Assembly (NCBI GenBank): GCA_017624675.1
Contig: JAGAMO010000009.1
Span: 62,001 to 126,000, forward strand
Direction: 5' to 3'
Length of the DNA: 64,000 nt
Source of the DNA: Clostridia bacterium
Lineage (GTDB): Bacteria; Bacillota; Clostridia; Oscillospirales; Acutalibacteraceae
Below, one piece after another: positions 41,831-51,245 of the stretch. The position numbers and the translations under genes were made by a program. Numbering within the stretch: position 1 is the first letter of the stretch; every line of letters begins with the position of its first letter. The notes below the pieces were generated by a model, which ran no database searches, was not told where the DNA came from, and saw only the letters and a program-made list of their open reading frames with translations.

Positions 41831-43510
41831 CTAAATCTTTTTTGGGTCTACATATACAGTTTTGTTTGTGGTGTATATAACCATACCCGCTTTAGCACCC
41901 TTTGGCTTTTTGACAAATTTTACAGGTGTGTAATCAACGGGGACTTGTGAAGACTCTTTTGCCTTGGAGTTTTTGGCAGCCAATGTAGCAGCTAATATAA
42001 CAGTTTCGTCGCTAACCTCTTTACCGCCACACAACACAACAACATGAGAGCCCGGTATATCCTTTGTGTGAAACCACATATCGTTTTTAGAGGCAAATTT
42101 AGTTGTCAAATAGTCGTTTTGGGTGTTGTTTTTGCCCACCAAAATCCTATAACCCTCAGTCGACATAAACTCTAAAGGCTTCAAGATTTCTTTTCTTTTG
42201 GCACCCTTTTGAAGGGGACGTTTTATATATCCGCCGTCGTAAAGCTCTTCTCTGATTTCACCGATTTCTAAAATGGTAGAACAGCGTTCTATACTTTCTA
42301 AAACCGAATCAAAATACACAAGCTCTAATCTGTCTTCCTCGGTAAATTTCGTTAAAGCCTCAGCGGCGGTATAAGTTTTCTTATATTCTTTAAAATATCT
42401 GTCTGCGTTCTTAGAGGGAGAAAGTGCGGGGTTCAGAGGAATTTTTATAACCGATAAATTCTCGTCATAATAATTCTCAACTTCCGCCTCACTGTCGCCC
42501 GATTTTAATTTATAAAGATTAGCCTTTATAAGCTCACCGTAAATTCTAAAGGTTTCACGGTTTTCACATTTTTTGAGTTCTTCAAGTCTAAGGGCTAATC
42601 TCCTTGTTGTCCTGTCTTTAAGATTTTTAACAAGCTTTACAATATCTCTCGCGGCATTATTTATACGGCTTAAATTATCTTTTTCTAAGTAAAATTCATC
42701 TAAAAGCAATGAGAAACTGTCGCAAACCTTAAGATTATAACCCGTACCATACTGCTCAATTTTTGTATAGGAATAATCTAGAGGTGTTCCGTCAGGCTTT
42801 AAGACTAAAACCGGCAATGTATTTACTTTTAAATCGGCCAAACATAAATCAAAAGACGACTCAATGCCCAAACGCTCAGCCTTATATTCGATTTCTCGGC
42901 AAATAAGGGGAGAAAAACCCTCTGCACGGCTTAAAAGCTTTTTGGCAAGGTCGGGTGTGTCCTTCGATAAATTCTTTAAAATTTCCGCCTTGTTTTCTAT
43001 CGGGTTTAGCTTTTCTTCCTTTTCGGGATATTCGTAAACCGCATTCGGCAAAATATACCGCTTTGCAGTTTCAACATCGCTGCGCTTTAGAGCGTCTACA
43101 ATTCTACCGTTTTCTCTAAGCAAAATAACATTGGCTTTAGCGCCAATAAGTTCGCAAACCAGACGGTAATTTTCAATATCTCCCATCTCGTTAGAGGCAG
43201 AAAAATGAAATTCTGCAACCCTTTCCAGTGATGGCTGAGTAATTTTCACAAGCTTTGCAGAGGAAATATATTTCCTCAAAAGCATACAAAAATTAGGTGG
43301 CACTGCAGGGTTTTCGGGTCGGCTTTCGGTAAAATGAAGTCGCACCGAGCCTGTTTTTATATTTATATAAAGCCTTTTTGCAAAACCTTTCTTACGAAGC
43401 AGTAAAACCAGCTCGTCCCGAGACGGCTGGTATATTTTATCAATATGGGAGTCTAAGGCTTCATTTAATTCGCCCAAGACTTTGTTTAGGAATCCGCCGT
43501 CAAACGCCAT
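41831..43510 (-). CDS. rqcH: Ribosome quality control protein RqcH (NFACT family)
   Basis: This 559-residue protein has the NFACT-N domain (MAFDGGFLNKVLGELNEALDSHIDKIYQPSRDELVLLL and on), a helical coiled-coil middle (about 250-420) and the C-terminal NFACT-R domain (GYRILVGKNNTQNDYLTTKFASKNDMWFHTKDIPGSHVVV and the following VDPKKI). RqcH adds alanine tails to stalled nascent chains on 50S subunits. It was formerly called a fibronectin-binding protein. It overlaps the upstream trmK by 25 bases and has AAGGAG upstream of the ATG. Confidence 0.94.
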   Translation of the reverse strand: MAFDGGFLNKVLGELNEALDSHIDKIYQPSRDELVLLLRKKGFAKRLYINIKTGSVRLHFTESRPENPAVPPNFCMLLRKYISSAKLVKITQPSLERVAEFHFSASNEMGDIENYRLVCELIGAKANVILLRENGRIVDALKRSDVETAKRYILPNAVYEYPEKEEKLNPIENKAEILKNLSKDTPDLAKKLLSRAEGFSPLICREIEYKAERLGIESSFDLCLADLKVNTLPVLVLKPDGTPLDYSYTKIEQYGTGYNLKVCDSFSLLLDEFYLEKDNLSRINNAARDIVKLVKNLKDRTTRRLALRLEELKKCENRETFRIYGELIKANLYKLKSGDSEAEVENYYDENLSVIKIPLNPALSPSKNADRYFKEYKKTYTAAEALTKFTEEDRLELVYFDSVLESIERCSTILEIGEIREELYDGGYIKRPLQKGAKRKEILKPLEFMSTEGYRILVGKNNTQNDYLTTKFASKNDMWFHTKDIPGSHVVVLCGGKEVSDETVILAATLAAKNSKAKESSQVPVDYTPVKFVKKPKGAKAGMVIYTTNKTVYVDPKKI

Positions 43511-44169
43511 AAATTCTCGTAAATCTCCTTATGGAAAGCTAATTCTTCCTTTTTATTCTCTACCGTGCAAAGAGCCGCCATACACTTATATGCACGGTCT
43601 CTTTGTTTTTCTATATACTTTTTACCAATAGGGTTTTTAGGGTCCACAAGACCCGAAAAATAAAAATATTCTTCACGCTTTGCTTTTTCACCCGAATAAA
43701 CACAACGCATAACAGAATAAAGCTTCCCGTTTTCTTCCACGGGAGCTTCACTCAAAATTTCAAATCCGTTTTCGTATAGATTTTTTCGCAAAAACTCAGG
43801 CGAGGTTGTAGGTTGTAAAATAAGGGTTGTATCCTTGTTTGCGACAATTTCCATACCACGGGATATAATTCCCCAAATGACCTCGCCACCGATACCAGCT
43901 ATAATCACAGTATCAGCCTCGCCTTTTTCAAGCTTTGAAAGTCCGTCGCAAAGGCGGAGAGATATATTCTCCACCCCTGCTTTTTTGATATTTTCCTCTG
44001 CCTTTTTCAAAGGTTTTTCGTTAATATCGGCGGCAATAACGCTTTTAGCCTTACCGCTTTTTACAAGCTCAATTGATAAAAAGGCGTGGTCGCAACCAAT
44101 ATCACAAACCTTGGCATTTTGAGGGATTAAATCAAAAATTGTTTTAAGTCTTAAAGACAAATTTTGCAT
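43486..44169 (-). CDS. trmK: tRNA (adenine(22)-N1)-methyltransferase TrmK
   Basis: This 227-residue class I methyltransferase has motif I VCDIGCDHAFLSIELV near residue 21, ADINEKPLKKAEENI near 46, CDGLSKLEKGEADTVIIAGIGGEVI near 73 and a LQPTTSPEFLRKNLYENGF stretch near 117. All are characteristic of TrmK/YqfN, which methylates A22 of tRNAs. It starts at the last base of the DUF1858 gene and overlaps rqcH, so translational coupling is likely. Confidence 0.92.
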   Translation of the reverse strand: MQNLSLRLKTIFDLIPQNAKVCDIGCDHAFLSIELVKSGKAKSVIAADINEKPLKKAEENIKKAGVENISLRLCDGLSKLEKGEADTVIIAGIGGEVIWGIISRGMEIVANKDTTLILQPTTSPEFLRKNLYENGFEILSEAPVEENGKLYSVMRCVYSGEKAKREEYFYFSGLVDPKNPIGKKYIEKQRDRAYKCMAALCTVENKKEELAFHKEIYENLWRLTADS

Positions 44170-44369
44170 TACTTATCTTTAAAATACTCGTTTAATTTTT
44201 CAAGTAATGCATCACAATCGGTACCGTGTGCCATACAAGCCTGTTCAACAGTCTCACTTCTGGAAACAGGGCAACCGAGACAGTGCATACCAATCTCAAG
44301 GAAATATTGAGCACAGCCCGAATCAATATCCAAAATTTCGCCTATAATCATATCTTTTGTAATTTTCAT
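44169..44369 (-). CDS. DUF1858 domain protein (66 aa)
   Basis: This small acidic protein, MKITKDMIIGEILDIDSGCA at the start and HCLGCPVSRSETVEQACMAHG in the middle, matches DUF1858, a domain also found at the N terminus of some di-iron (ScdA-like) and redox proteins. The Cys-x2-Cys pair and two further cysteines suggest a metal or redox role, but the function is not known. AAGGAGAA precedes the ATG. It lies between yhaM and trmK and overlaps the latter by one base. Confidence 0.83.
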   Translation of the reverse strand: MKITKDMIIGEILDIDSGCAQYFLEIGMHCLGCPVSRSETVEQACMAHGTDCDALLEKLNEYFKDK

Positions 44370-44381
44370 AATATTTTCTCC

Positions 44382-45353
44382 TTAAAAAAGTTTTGTTTCT
44401 TTAGTTATATCTTTTCTTGCATGGTTATAAAGCTTGCGGTTTTCCATAGCCCAAATTCTACCTGTAAACTCTCCGCTTTGGGCAGCTTCTACCGCCTCTT
44501 TCATTTCGTAAACCCTTGAGTCCATCAGGTCAAGTTCGCTAAGCAGTTCAGCCTCAATAAACATAGGTCTCACAGCGGCGCCAAACTCAGGCTCACCGTG
44601 GTGTGAAAGGCACATATGCTTTAACAAAACGGGCACATTACTGGTGATTCCTAACTTTTCAGCATATTTTCCTATAACCTCAGCACCCATTGTAAGATGA
44701 CCCAAAAGATTGCCTTCAACCGAATATCCCGTTGCCATTCCTGTATCAGCAACCTCGAACTCAGAAAGCTTAGCTATATCGTGAAGAATTGCACCTGCAA
44801 TCAAAAGTTCTTCATCCACAAAGGGATAAACCTTACACACATTTTGAGCCAAACGCACAATCGAGAGTGTATGAAGCATAAGTCCCGAACGAACAGCGTG
44901 ATGAAGTTTAAATGCGGCAGGCCAATAAAGAAGTTTTAGTCTATTGTCCTCTAAAATGGCGCAAACAATTTTTCTCAAATCCTCATCCTCAAAGCTATCA
45001 GCCAAGCCGTAAAGTTCAGAAAACATTTCCTCCCCCGAATAAAGGGCGGTTTTCACAAAATCAGCAGGGTCAACGCCGTCGCTTTGAACGGCAGGGCGGA
45101 TTTTATCAATCTTCAACTGGTCCACGCCGTTATAAGGGGAAATATTACCTCTCACCTTTACTAAGGCGTTAGGTGTGTATTCGCCGTGAATTTCTTTGGA
45201 ATAACGCCAGAGCTTCGCATTAATTTCACCGTCGGCATCGGAGAGCATCATATCAAGATAGTTGTCTCCTCTTGAGGAGGTTTTAACATCTATGCTTTTT
45301 ATAATACAAAAGCCCTCAACCAAACCATTATTATCTAAAGGATTAAAATTCAT
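44382..45353 (-). CDS. yhaM: 3'-5' exoribonuclease YhaM
   Basis: This 323-residue protein has an N-terminal OB-fold (about 5-90, with DNYLDMMLSDADGEINAKLW). The HD domain follows, with LHHAVRSGLMLHTLSIVRLA near 152, AGAILHDIAKLSEFE near 190 and LLKHMCLSHHGEPEFG near 237. These metal-binding histidines and aspartates match YhaM/CbfI, a 3'-5' exonuclease on RNA and single-stranded DNA. I use the ATG at 45353; the TTG at 45359 is closer to AAAGGAA but less likely. It heads the yhaM-DUF1858-trmK-rqcH-isomerase-pgeF operon. Confidence 0.93.
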   Translation of the reverse strand: MNFNPLDNNGLVEGFCIIKSIDVKTSSRGDNYLDMMLSDADGEINAKLWRYSKEIHGEYTPNALVKVRGNISPYNGVDQLKIDKIRPAVQSDGVDPADFVKTALYSGEEMFSELYGLADSFEDEDLRKIVCAILEDNRLKLLYWPAAFKLHHAVRSGLMLHTLSIVRLAQNVCKVYPFVDEELLIAGAILHDIAKLSEFEVADTGMATGYSVEGNLLGHLTMGAEVIGKYAEKLGITSNVPVLLKHMCLSHHGEPEFGAAVRPMFIEAELLSELDLMDSRVYEMKEAVEAAQSGEFTGRIWAMENRKLYNHARKDITKETKLF

Positions 45354-45404
45354 ACTCAAATTCCTTTGCTTTTTTAAAAATTATATTACATTTCGGTGTT
45401 GTTT

Positions 45405-47048
45405 TCAAGGTGTTACCTCTAAGTAACTTGTAACCGCATAAAGTGTTTGACCTTGCCAAATCACTCTAGACCAACCACGGTCGCTATATCCTGTTCTTTC
45501 AACAATTTCTCCGTTTTTAAGGAGATATACTACCTGAGAGTCCTCTCCGCCAGCGGGATTGGAACGCAAATTGGTTTCGGTTTTTGCCGTTACTCTATCT
45601 GCAGTTTTATGAAAGAACATCTCATTATTTTGGTCTGATGGTGGCTCGGAATTATAAGGCTTGTAATTAAGGTCGGTAGTAAGATACTGGCTTACCGCAT
45701 ATAAAATTTCACCGTTATATGAAATTTTAGACCAACCTTTGTCATTATTCTTTGCTACACGCTCTAAAACCGTACCGTTGGAAATTTCCACAATCACTTC
45801 AGAATTGGTTGTGGGTTCACGCCTTAAATTCACAGAGTTTTTAGGCGTTACCTTATCGTTTGCAATAGTATATCCATCACTTACTGAAGAAGTTTGTGAA
45901 TTTTCTTGCGGCTTTTGATAATTCTCCTCATTAGTTAAATAACTTGAGACAGCATACACAGTTCTTCCGCCAAATATTAATTTGGACCAACCATTACTTC
46001 CTATAGCAGTTCTTTCTAAATATTCACCTGCATTTAGGACACCTACCTGTGCAGAGGTAGAGGTTGCGCTTTCACGCAAGTTTACCTGATATTTTGCCGT
46101 AACACGGTCACTTACGGATTTATATGTGTTATCAACAGGTTTAGGTGCTTGAACCTCTGAAACTACGCCGTTTTCGAGAGGCGCTTTTTTTGAAAATTGC
46201 TCATAAGAAACAACCAAGTCAACATCTGAATTAATACCGTCAACCACACCCTTGTTGGTGTATTGCCACATTGCATATTTACCGCTGTATTGTGGATTTT
46301 GCACCTCGGGATAAATTTTACCGTCAAAATGGGCTATCCAAATTTTTGCAACATTTTCTATTCTTTGAGTTTCAAATTCTCCTAGCAAATCATTTTTAGA
46401 AGCATAGAACATAGCCTCATAGCCAAAGTTCTTTATAGTGCTTATAAAACTCAACGCATTATCGGTTTTTTCCTTTGAACCTAAGTTATACATTCTGCTA
46501 TCGCTTTTTGTAAAACCTTCGCAGTCATAAACAACGGGAAGTGATATTGGGTAATTCTTAATATTTTCTTTTACCCACTCTGCCTCGGCTTTGGCTTCGG
46601 CAGTATTTACAGCTGTGGAGAAAAAATATACTCCCACCAAAATACCAGCCTTATCAGCCTGTTGAATATTATAATCGGCATACTCATCTTTATAGATATT
46701 ACCGTTTTCTCCTCTGTAACCTATTCTTATAATGGCAAAATCTATTTTTTGGTTTTTAACCTTACCCCAATCAATTTTGCCTTGCCACTTGGAAACATCT
46801 ATACCGTTTTGCAAACCTTTTTTAGCGTTTATATTCTTAATATCTACAGTTTCGCCTAACGGTCTTCCGGTTTCTCCGCCTTGAGGGTCTTCGGCAACTG
46901 ATGTTGCAATAGTATTTTCTATTTTCGAAGAAGAAACCTGTGAGCTTTGATTTTCCTTTTTAGGCTCTTTTTCACTACCGCAACCACATACAAATGGCAC
47001 TACCAAAACAATAGCTAAAATAATTGTTATACCTTTTGTGAATTTCAT
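45405..47048 (-). CDS. Lipoprotein GH25 lysozyme with three SH3 domains
   Basis: This 547-residue exported protein has a signal peptide with a lipobox-like cysteine (VCGC at about 20-23) and a Ser/Glu-rich spacer. A GH25 muramidase domain (about 75-290) shows the catalytic-type GIDVSKWQGKIDW, PVVYDCEGF and AMWQYTNKG. Three SH3_3 wall-binding repeats (about 310-375, 395-460 and 480-545) each contain the L-R sequence plus a G-W-K/R pattern. It would cleave or remodel cell-wall glycan from the outer membrane face. The ATG immediately follows the trkH stop, with AAGGTGA as ribosome site. Confidence 0.9.
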   Translation of the reverse strand: MKFTKGITIILAIVLVVPFVCGCGSEKEPKKENQSSQVSSSKIENTIATSVAEDPQGGETGRPLGETVDIKNINAKKGLQNGIDVSKWQGKIDWGKVKNQKIDFAIIRIGYRGENGNIYKDEYADYNIQQADKAGILVGVYFFSTAVNTAEAKAEAEWVKENIKNYPISLPVVYDCEGFTKSDSRMYNLGSKEKTDNALSFISTIKNFGYEAMFYASKNDLLGEFETQRIENVAKIWIAHFDGKIYPEVQNPQYSGKYAMWQYTNKGVVDGINSDVDLVVSYEQFSKKAPLENGVVSEVQAPKPVDNTYKSVSDRVTAKYQVNLRESATSTSAQVGVLNAGEYLERTAIGSNGWSKLIFGGRTVYAVSSYLTNEENYQKPQENSQTSSVSDGYTIANDKVTPKNSVNLRREPTTNSEVIVEISNGTVLERVAKNNDKGWSKISYNGEILYAVSQYLTTDLNYKPYNSEPPSDQNNEMFFHKTADRVTAKTETNLRSNPAGGEDSQVVYLLKNGEIVERTGYSDRGWSRVIWQGQTLYAVTSYLEVTP

Positions 47049-48512
47049 CTATTTCACCTTTTTCTTGGTCCAAATATGGGGTGAGAAAAGAAGTATTATC
47101 GGGTAAATCTCCAGTCTCCCCAACAGCATTGCCGCCGATAATGTGAGTTTTGAAATCACCGAATAATCGGCATAACTCGCCGCAGGACCGACAAAACCAA
47201 AACCGGGGCCTACATTGTTAAAACAAGCAGCAGCAGCCGAAAAATTGGTTTCAAAATCGAAAATATCGAAACCTAAAATAACCACAATGGCGGCAAAGCA
47301 AAAAACATATATACACAAATATCCGTTAACACCCGAAACCATTTCTCTGTCAAGGGGTTTGCCCTCAAATTTTACGGTTTCTACCGAACGTGAATGAAGA
47401 GCGTGTTTTAAGTTCGCTTTAATCGATTTGAAAAGCATTATAACACGCGACACCTTTAAGCCACCCGCAGTTGAACCCGCACAAGCACCAATAAACATTA
47501 AAAGAAGTAAAATTGTTTTGGAAAGTGTGGGCCAAAGGTTAAAATCAGTTGTAGCATATCCCGTTGTAGTCATAATGGATGCCGTCTGAAAAGCTGCATG
47601 GCGTATACTGTCAGATACAGTAGCCATTTCTCTTATATTATTGAAAATATTTACAGCAATTACGCCCGAAGAAACAAATGCAACAGACAAATACACCCAA
47701 AACTCTTCGCTTTTTAAAACTGCCTTGAAGCGTTTTGCCAAAATAAAATAGTAAAGGTTGAAATTAACGCCAAATATAATCATAAATATGGTTATAACCC
47801 ATTGTAAATAAGGGCTGTAACTAGCAATACTATCTGCATTCACACTAAAACCGCCTGTGCCTGCAGTGCCAAACATATGGATAAGACTTTCATAAAGACT
47901 CATACCGCCAAAAAGTAGAAATGCTACCTGTAAAGCACTTAAAAAGATATAGATAAGATACAGTATCTTAGCTGTGCTTTTAACTCTCGGCAAAAGTTTT
48001 CCAACAGTAGGTCCCGGCATTTCGGCGCGAAGAATGTGCATTGTGCGACCCGAATCGGAAACCAAAATTGCCATTACAAGCACTAAAACGCCGACACCGC
48101 CTACCCAGTGGGTAAAGCTTCGCCAGAAAAGCAGACCTTTAGACAAAGCCTCGATATTTGTTAAAATTGATGCTCCTGTTGTTGTAAATCCGCTTACCGT
48201 TTCGAAAAAAGCGTCAACAAACTCAGGAATTTCTCCGCTTATAACAAAGGGTAACGCTCCTAAAGCCGACATTATTATCCAAGCAAGTGCTACTATAACA
48301 AAGCCCTCTTTTGCAAAAATTACCTTGTCACGAGGTTTGCCTATAAGGCTTAGTAAGAGACCTACTCCAAGACATAGAAGAATTGTAACAGCAAAGGCTA
48401 AAATCACCTGATTTTCTCTATATATAATCGAACAAATAAGTGAGGGAAGCATAATAACCGCTTCAAGTTGAGCAATTTTACCCAACATATAAATTATCAT
48501 TTTTCCGTTCAT
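47049..48512 (-). CDS. trkH: Trk-type potassium uptake protein TrkH
   Basis: This 487-residue membrane channel has repeated membrane-pore-membrane units with selectivity-filter-like TTTGAS near residue 110, GTAGTGGF near 217, TTTGYAT near 315 and FNNVGPGFG near 430. It works with the TrkA gating protein encoded 3 bases upstream. It takes up K+ driven by membrane potential. It starts with MNGKMIIYMLGKIAQLEAV, shorter than in E. coli. The gene ends directly against the GH25 lipoprotein start, an unusual coupling of ion transport and wall hydrolysis. Confidence 0.92.
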   Translation of the reverse strand: MNGKMIIYMLGKIAQLEAVIMLPSLICSIIYRENQVILAFAVTILLCLGVGLLLSLIGKPRDKVIFAKEGFVIVALAWIIMSALGALPFVISGEIPEFVDAFFETVSGFTTTGASILTNIEALSKGLLFWRSFTHWVGGVGVLVLVMAILVSDSGRTMHILRAEMPGPTVGKLLPRVKSTAKILYLIYIFLSALQVAFLLFGGMSLYESLIHMFGTAGTGGFSVNADSIASYSPYLQWVITIFMIIFGVNFNLYYFILAKRFKAVLKSEEFWVYLSVAFVSSGVIAVNIFNNIREMATVSDSIRHAAFQTASIMTTTGYATTDFNLWPTLSKTILLLLMFIGACAGSTAGGLKVSRVIMLFKSIKANLKHALHSRSVETVKFEGKPLDREMVSGVNGYLCIYVFCFAAIVVILGFDIFDFETNFSAAAACFNNVGPGFGFVGPAASYADYSVISKLTLSAAMLLGRLEIYPIILLFSPHIWTKKKVK

Positions 48513-48515
48513 AAT

Positions 48516-49880
48516 TTACCTCTGATTCAAAATGTCAGAAAGGCGGTTGATTCTCTGACCTGCTGCCAAAATAATAACCTTATCTCCGGTTTTTATACAG
48601 TCGTCACCGGACGGAATGATAATTTTCCTATCTCTTATAATACCAGCTACCAGGATGTTTTTCTTCAAATCAAGTTCTTTGAATGATTTATTAAGCAACG
48701 GCATATCGGTTTTAACATTAAACTCTAAAGCCTCTACCATATCATCCATTAGCTTGTAAAGGGTCTCAACACTTGAGTCCTCAGAATTTTGTAGGGCTCT
48801 CGCATATCTTAAAATCACGTTTGAAATTAGTTTTTTAGGGGTAACAATGGTATCAAGTCCCCAATGTTCAGCCATAGGTATTAAAGAATTGCGGTTTACA
48901 TTTGCAATAACCTTAGGAACACCCTGCGAGGAAGCATAGGAAGAAAGAAGTATATTTTGTTCGTCAGTTTCAGTGAGGGATACAAAAGCATCACACGACA
49001 TAAGACCCTCTTCAAGCAAAAGCTCGTGATTGGCAGGGTCGCCGCAGATTACGGTTGCCTTTGGAACAGCTTCGCTAAGTTGTTCGCAACATTCACGGCT
49101 TTTATCAATAATAGTAACCTTACTGCCCGACATACAAAGGCGTCTTGCAAGATAAAAGGCTGTTCGGCTTGCACCCAAAATCATAACATTTTTAGCCTTT
49201 GTAGAAACAATTCCCATTTCTTTTAAAAGCTTGACAATTTCTGAGTTTTCGGCCACAATACCGATTCTGTCGCCGCTCTTAAGAACAAAGTTACCATCAG
49301 GTATGTAGGCTTCACTCCCTCTTTTAACGGCGCAGATGAGAAACTTTGCTTTATATTTTGAACGAAGTTCACTTAAAGCCACACCGTCTAAGGGAGAATT
49401 ATCTCTTAAGACATGCTCTATCATTTCAAAGTTTCTAACACTGAAGGTCTCCACCTTAGCAGCAGAGGGAAGCTTTAGATTATGAAATAATTCCCTTGCC
49501 GCCACAAGTTCAGGATTAATAACCATTGAAAGTTCTAGGTTTTGCTTCATAATGCCAAGACTTTTATCGTTATATTCAGGGGCTCTTACGCGCGCAATGG
49601 TGTTTTTAGTTCCCATTTTCTTGGCTAAAAAACAGCTTAACATATTAAGCTCGTCAGAACCTGCAACAGCTATAAGAAGCTCTGCGGATTTAGCACCCGC
49701 TTCCTCTAAAGCATCAGTATCGGCACAGTTTCCGCAAACACCCATAACATCATAGATATTAGTAATTTCTTCAACAACCGTAGGGTCGCGGTCGATTACG
49801 ACCACATCATGCCCCTCGTCAACAAGACTTGAAATCAATGTGGCTCCTATTTCGCCTGAACCCGCAATGATAATTTTCAT
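48516..49880 (-). CDS. trkA: Trk potassium transporter gating protein TrkA
   Basis: This 454-residue cytoplasmic protein is duplicated: RCK_N domains at about 1-125 (MKIIIAGSGEIGATLISSL) and 225-345 (NVMILGASRTAFYLARRL), and RCK_C domains at about 140-220 and 370-454. It binds NAD(H) or nucleotide and regulates TrkH opening. GAGG precedes the ATG. The position directly upstream of trkH, 3 bases away, fits the usual operon. Two RCK pairs in one chain distinguish it from single-RCK KtrA. Confidence 0.94.
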   Translation of the reverse strand: MKIIIAGSGEIGATLISSLVDEGHDVVVIDRDPTVVEEITNIYDVMGVCGNCADTDALEEAGAKSAELLIAVAGSDELNMLSCFLAKKMGTKNTIARVRAPEYNDKSLGIMKQNLELSMVINPELVAARELFHNLKLPSAAKVETFSVRNFEMIEHVLRDNSPLDGVALSELRSKYKAKFLICAVKRGSEAYIPDGNFVLKSGDRIGIVAENSEIVKLLKEMGIVSTKAKNVMILGASRTAFYLARRLCMSGSKVTIIDKSRECCEQLSEAVPKATVICGDPANHELLLEEGLMSCDAFVSLTETDEQNILLSSYASSQGVPKVIANVNRNSLIPMAEHWGLDTIVTPKKLISNVILRYARALQNSEDSSVETLYKLMDDMVEALEFNVKTDMPLLNKSFKELDLKKNILVAGIIRDRKIIIPSGDDCIKTGDKVIILAAGQRINRLSDILNQR

Positions 49881-49906
49881 GACAAAACCTCTTTCCCAGT
49901 GAAAAG

Positions 49907-49940
49907 AAAACCCGCCAAATTAAAACACCATTGGCGCATT
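49907..49940 (-). terminator. Weak terminator candidate after the LCP gene
   Basis: CGCCAA pairs with TTGGCG over a 12-base loop, with TTTTC after the stem on the minus strand. The short stem makes this uncertain, and trkA may be partly co-transcribed with the LCP gene. Confidence 0.35.
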
Positions 49941-49942
49941 TT

Positions 49943-51223
49943 TTACTTACCGCTAACATTACTCTCGGTGTCTTTTGGTATATCTTCACCGTTTAAAACA
50001 GCCTTAATAGCCTCTTTTGCAGTATTTACCGTATCCATTTTAGGTATCATTACATACAATTCCTGTGCAGAGTATGAATAAGTAAATCTGTAAGCTCCTG
50101 TACCGTCAACCGATATAGATTCAAACTGCCACTCTTTACCCATTGAACTCATCTGATAGCTTATAAGTTTTTTAATTTCCTTTTCAGAAAAGTTTGTCTT
50201 TGTGTTGTTTGAGATAGACTCAAGCATACTCTCTATATTAGACGGAACAAACATAGAAGGTGAAATTGCCTTTTTAACAACTGCCGAAATTAATTCCTGT
50301 TGATGTTTGCCTCTTTGACGGTCGCCGTCTGCGAAGAGCTTTCTCTCTCTCACAAAAGCTAAAGCGGCATCGCCCAAAACATAATTTTCGCCTTTTTTGA
50401 AGGTATAGGCTTTTCCTGTGTATGAGTGAGTAGATGTGAAATTATAATCCGAATGAATAGTCACGCCGTCTAAAGAGTTTACAATATCATAAACCGACTT
50501 AAAGTTAACCTTGGCATAATAGTTAAATTCAATATCATAAAGTGCTTCCAAGGTAGACATGGAACAATCAATACCATAGCTTCCGGCATGTGTAAGCTTG
50601 TCCATCTTATTAGCATTTCCCTCTAATGGAACATAATAATCACGAGGGGTTGAAACCATTAAAACCTTTTTATCTTTGGGGTTTATAACCACAATCATAT
50701 TAACATCAGACAAATCTTTGTCTTTAATTTCAGTTGCATTCTTTGTGTCAACACCCGAAAGATAAACTATAAACGGTTCTCTTGCAACGTTTTTAACCTG
50801 GTCCGCGTTTTCGCCCGTTCCCAAAGCAATATCACCTATAGCACCGTTTAATATACCCATATAAGACATACCAAAGCCAGAAACCACAAACATCATAACG
50901 CTAAGGCATAAACTTATTATTCTTTTTCTTCTGATTCTTCTCTTCCTTCCCGACAAAAGTTTAATGTGAACTCCTGCCAAAATGCCTAGAAGAACTATAA
51001 AAATAAAGATATATAAAATTGGGAAAATTTGTATTAAGGTTGCATAAAGAATTAAAGCAATTACCAACATCATCTCTATGGGAAAAAGTATCTTGCTTAT
51101 AATATCCAATATTATTTTTGATTTCGGAGTTTTTGAAACAATATCCCTACCTGCAAAAGAATTAAGGTCGCGGCTTTTTGAAGAGGAATATATTTCTCTT
51201 TGAGAATGTTTTGCGTGTTTCAA
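49943..51223 (-). CDS. LytR-CpsA-Psr (LCP) family wall-polymer transferase
   Basis: This 426-residue protein has three N-terminal membrane segments (about 38-60, 62-85 and 102-125) and an LCP domain (about 150-380). The domain has DVNMIVVINPKDKKVLMVSTPRDYYVPL, MDKLTHAGSYGIDCSMSTLEALYDI and ALAFVRERKLFADGDRQRGKHQQELISA, which contain the conserved Arg and Asp residues. LCP enzymes move polysaccharide or teichoic acid from undecaprenyl carriers to peptidoglycan. The TTG start follows AAAGGAAG. It is 22 bases downstream of the nucleotide-sugar dehydratase, suggesting an envelope-polymer pair. Confidence 0.92.
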   Translation of the reverse strand: MKHAKHSQREIYSSSKSRDLNSFAGRDIVSKTPKSKIILDIISKILFPIEMMLVIALILYATLIQIFPILYIFIFIVLLGILAGVHIKLLSGRKRRIRRKRIISLCLSVMMFVVSGFGMSYMGILNGAIGDIALGTGENADQVKNVAREPFIVYLSGVDTKNATEIKDKDLSDVNMIVVINPKDKKVLMVSTPRDYYVPLEGNANKMDKLTHAGSYGIDCSMSTLEALYDIEFNYYAKVNFKSVYDIVNSLDGVTIHSDYNFTSTHSYTGKAYTFKKGENYVLGDAALAFVRERKLFADGDRQRGKHQQELISAVVKKAISPSMFVPSNIESMLESISNNTKTNFSEKEIKKLISYQMSSMGKEWQFESISVDGTGAYRFTYSYSAQELYVMIPKMDTVNTAKEAIKAVLNGEDIPKDTESNVSGK

Positions 51224-51245
51224 GTTTACTTACTTCCTTTGTTGA

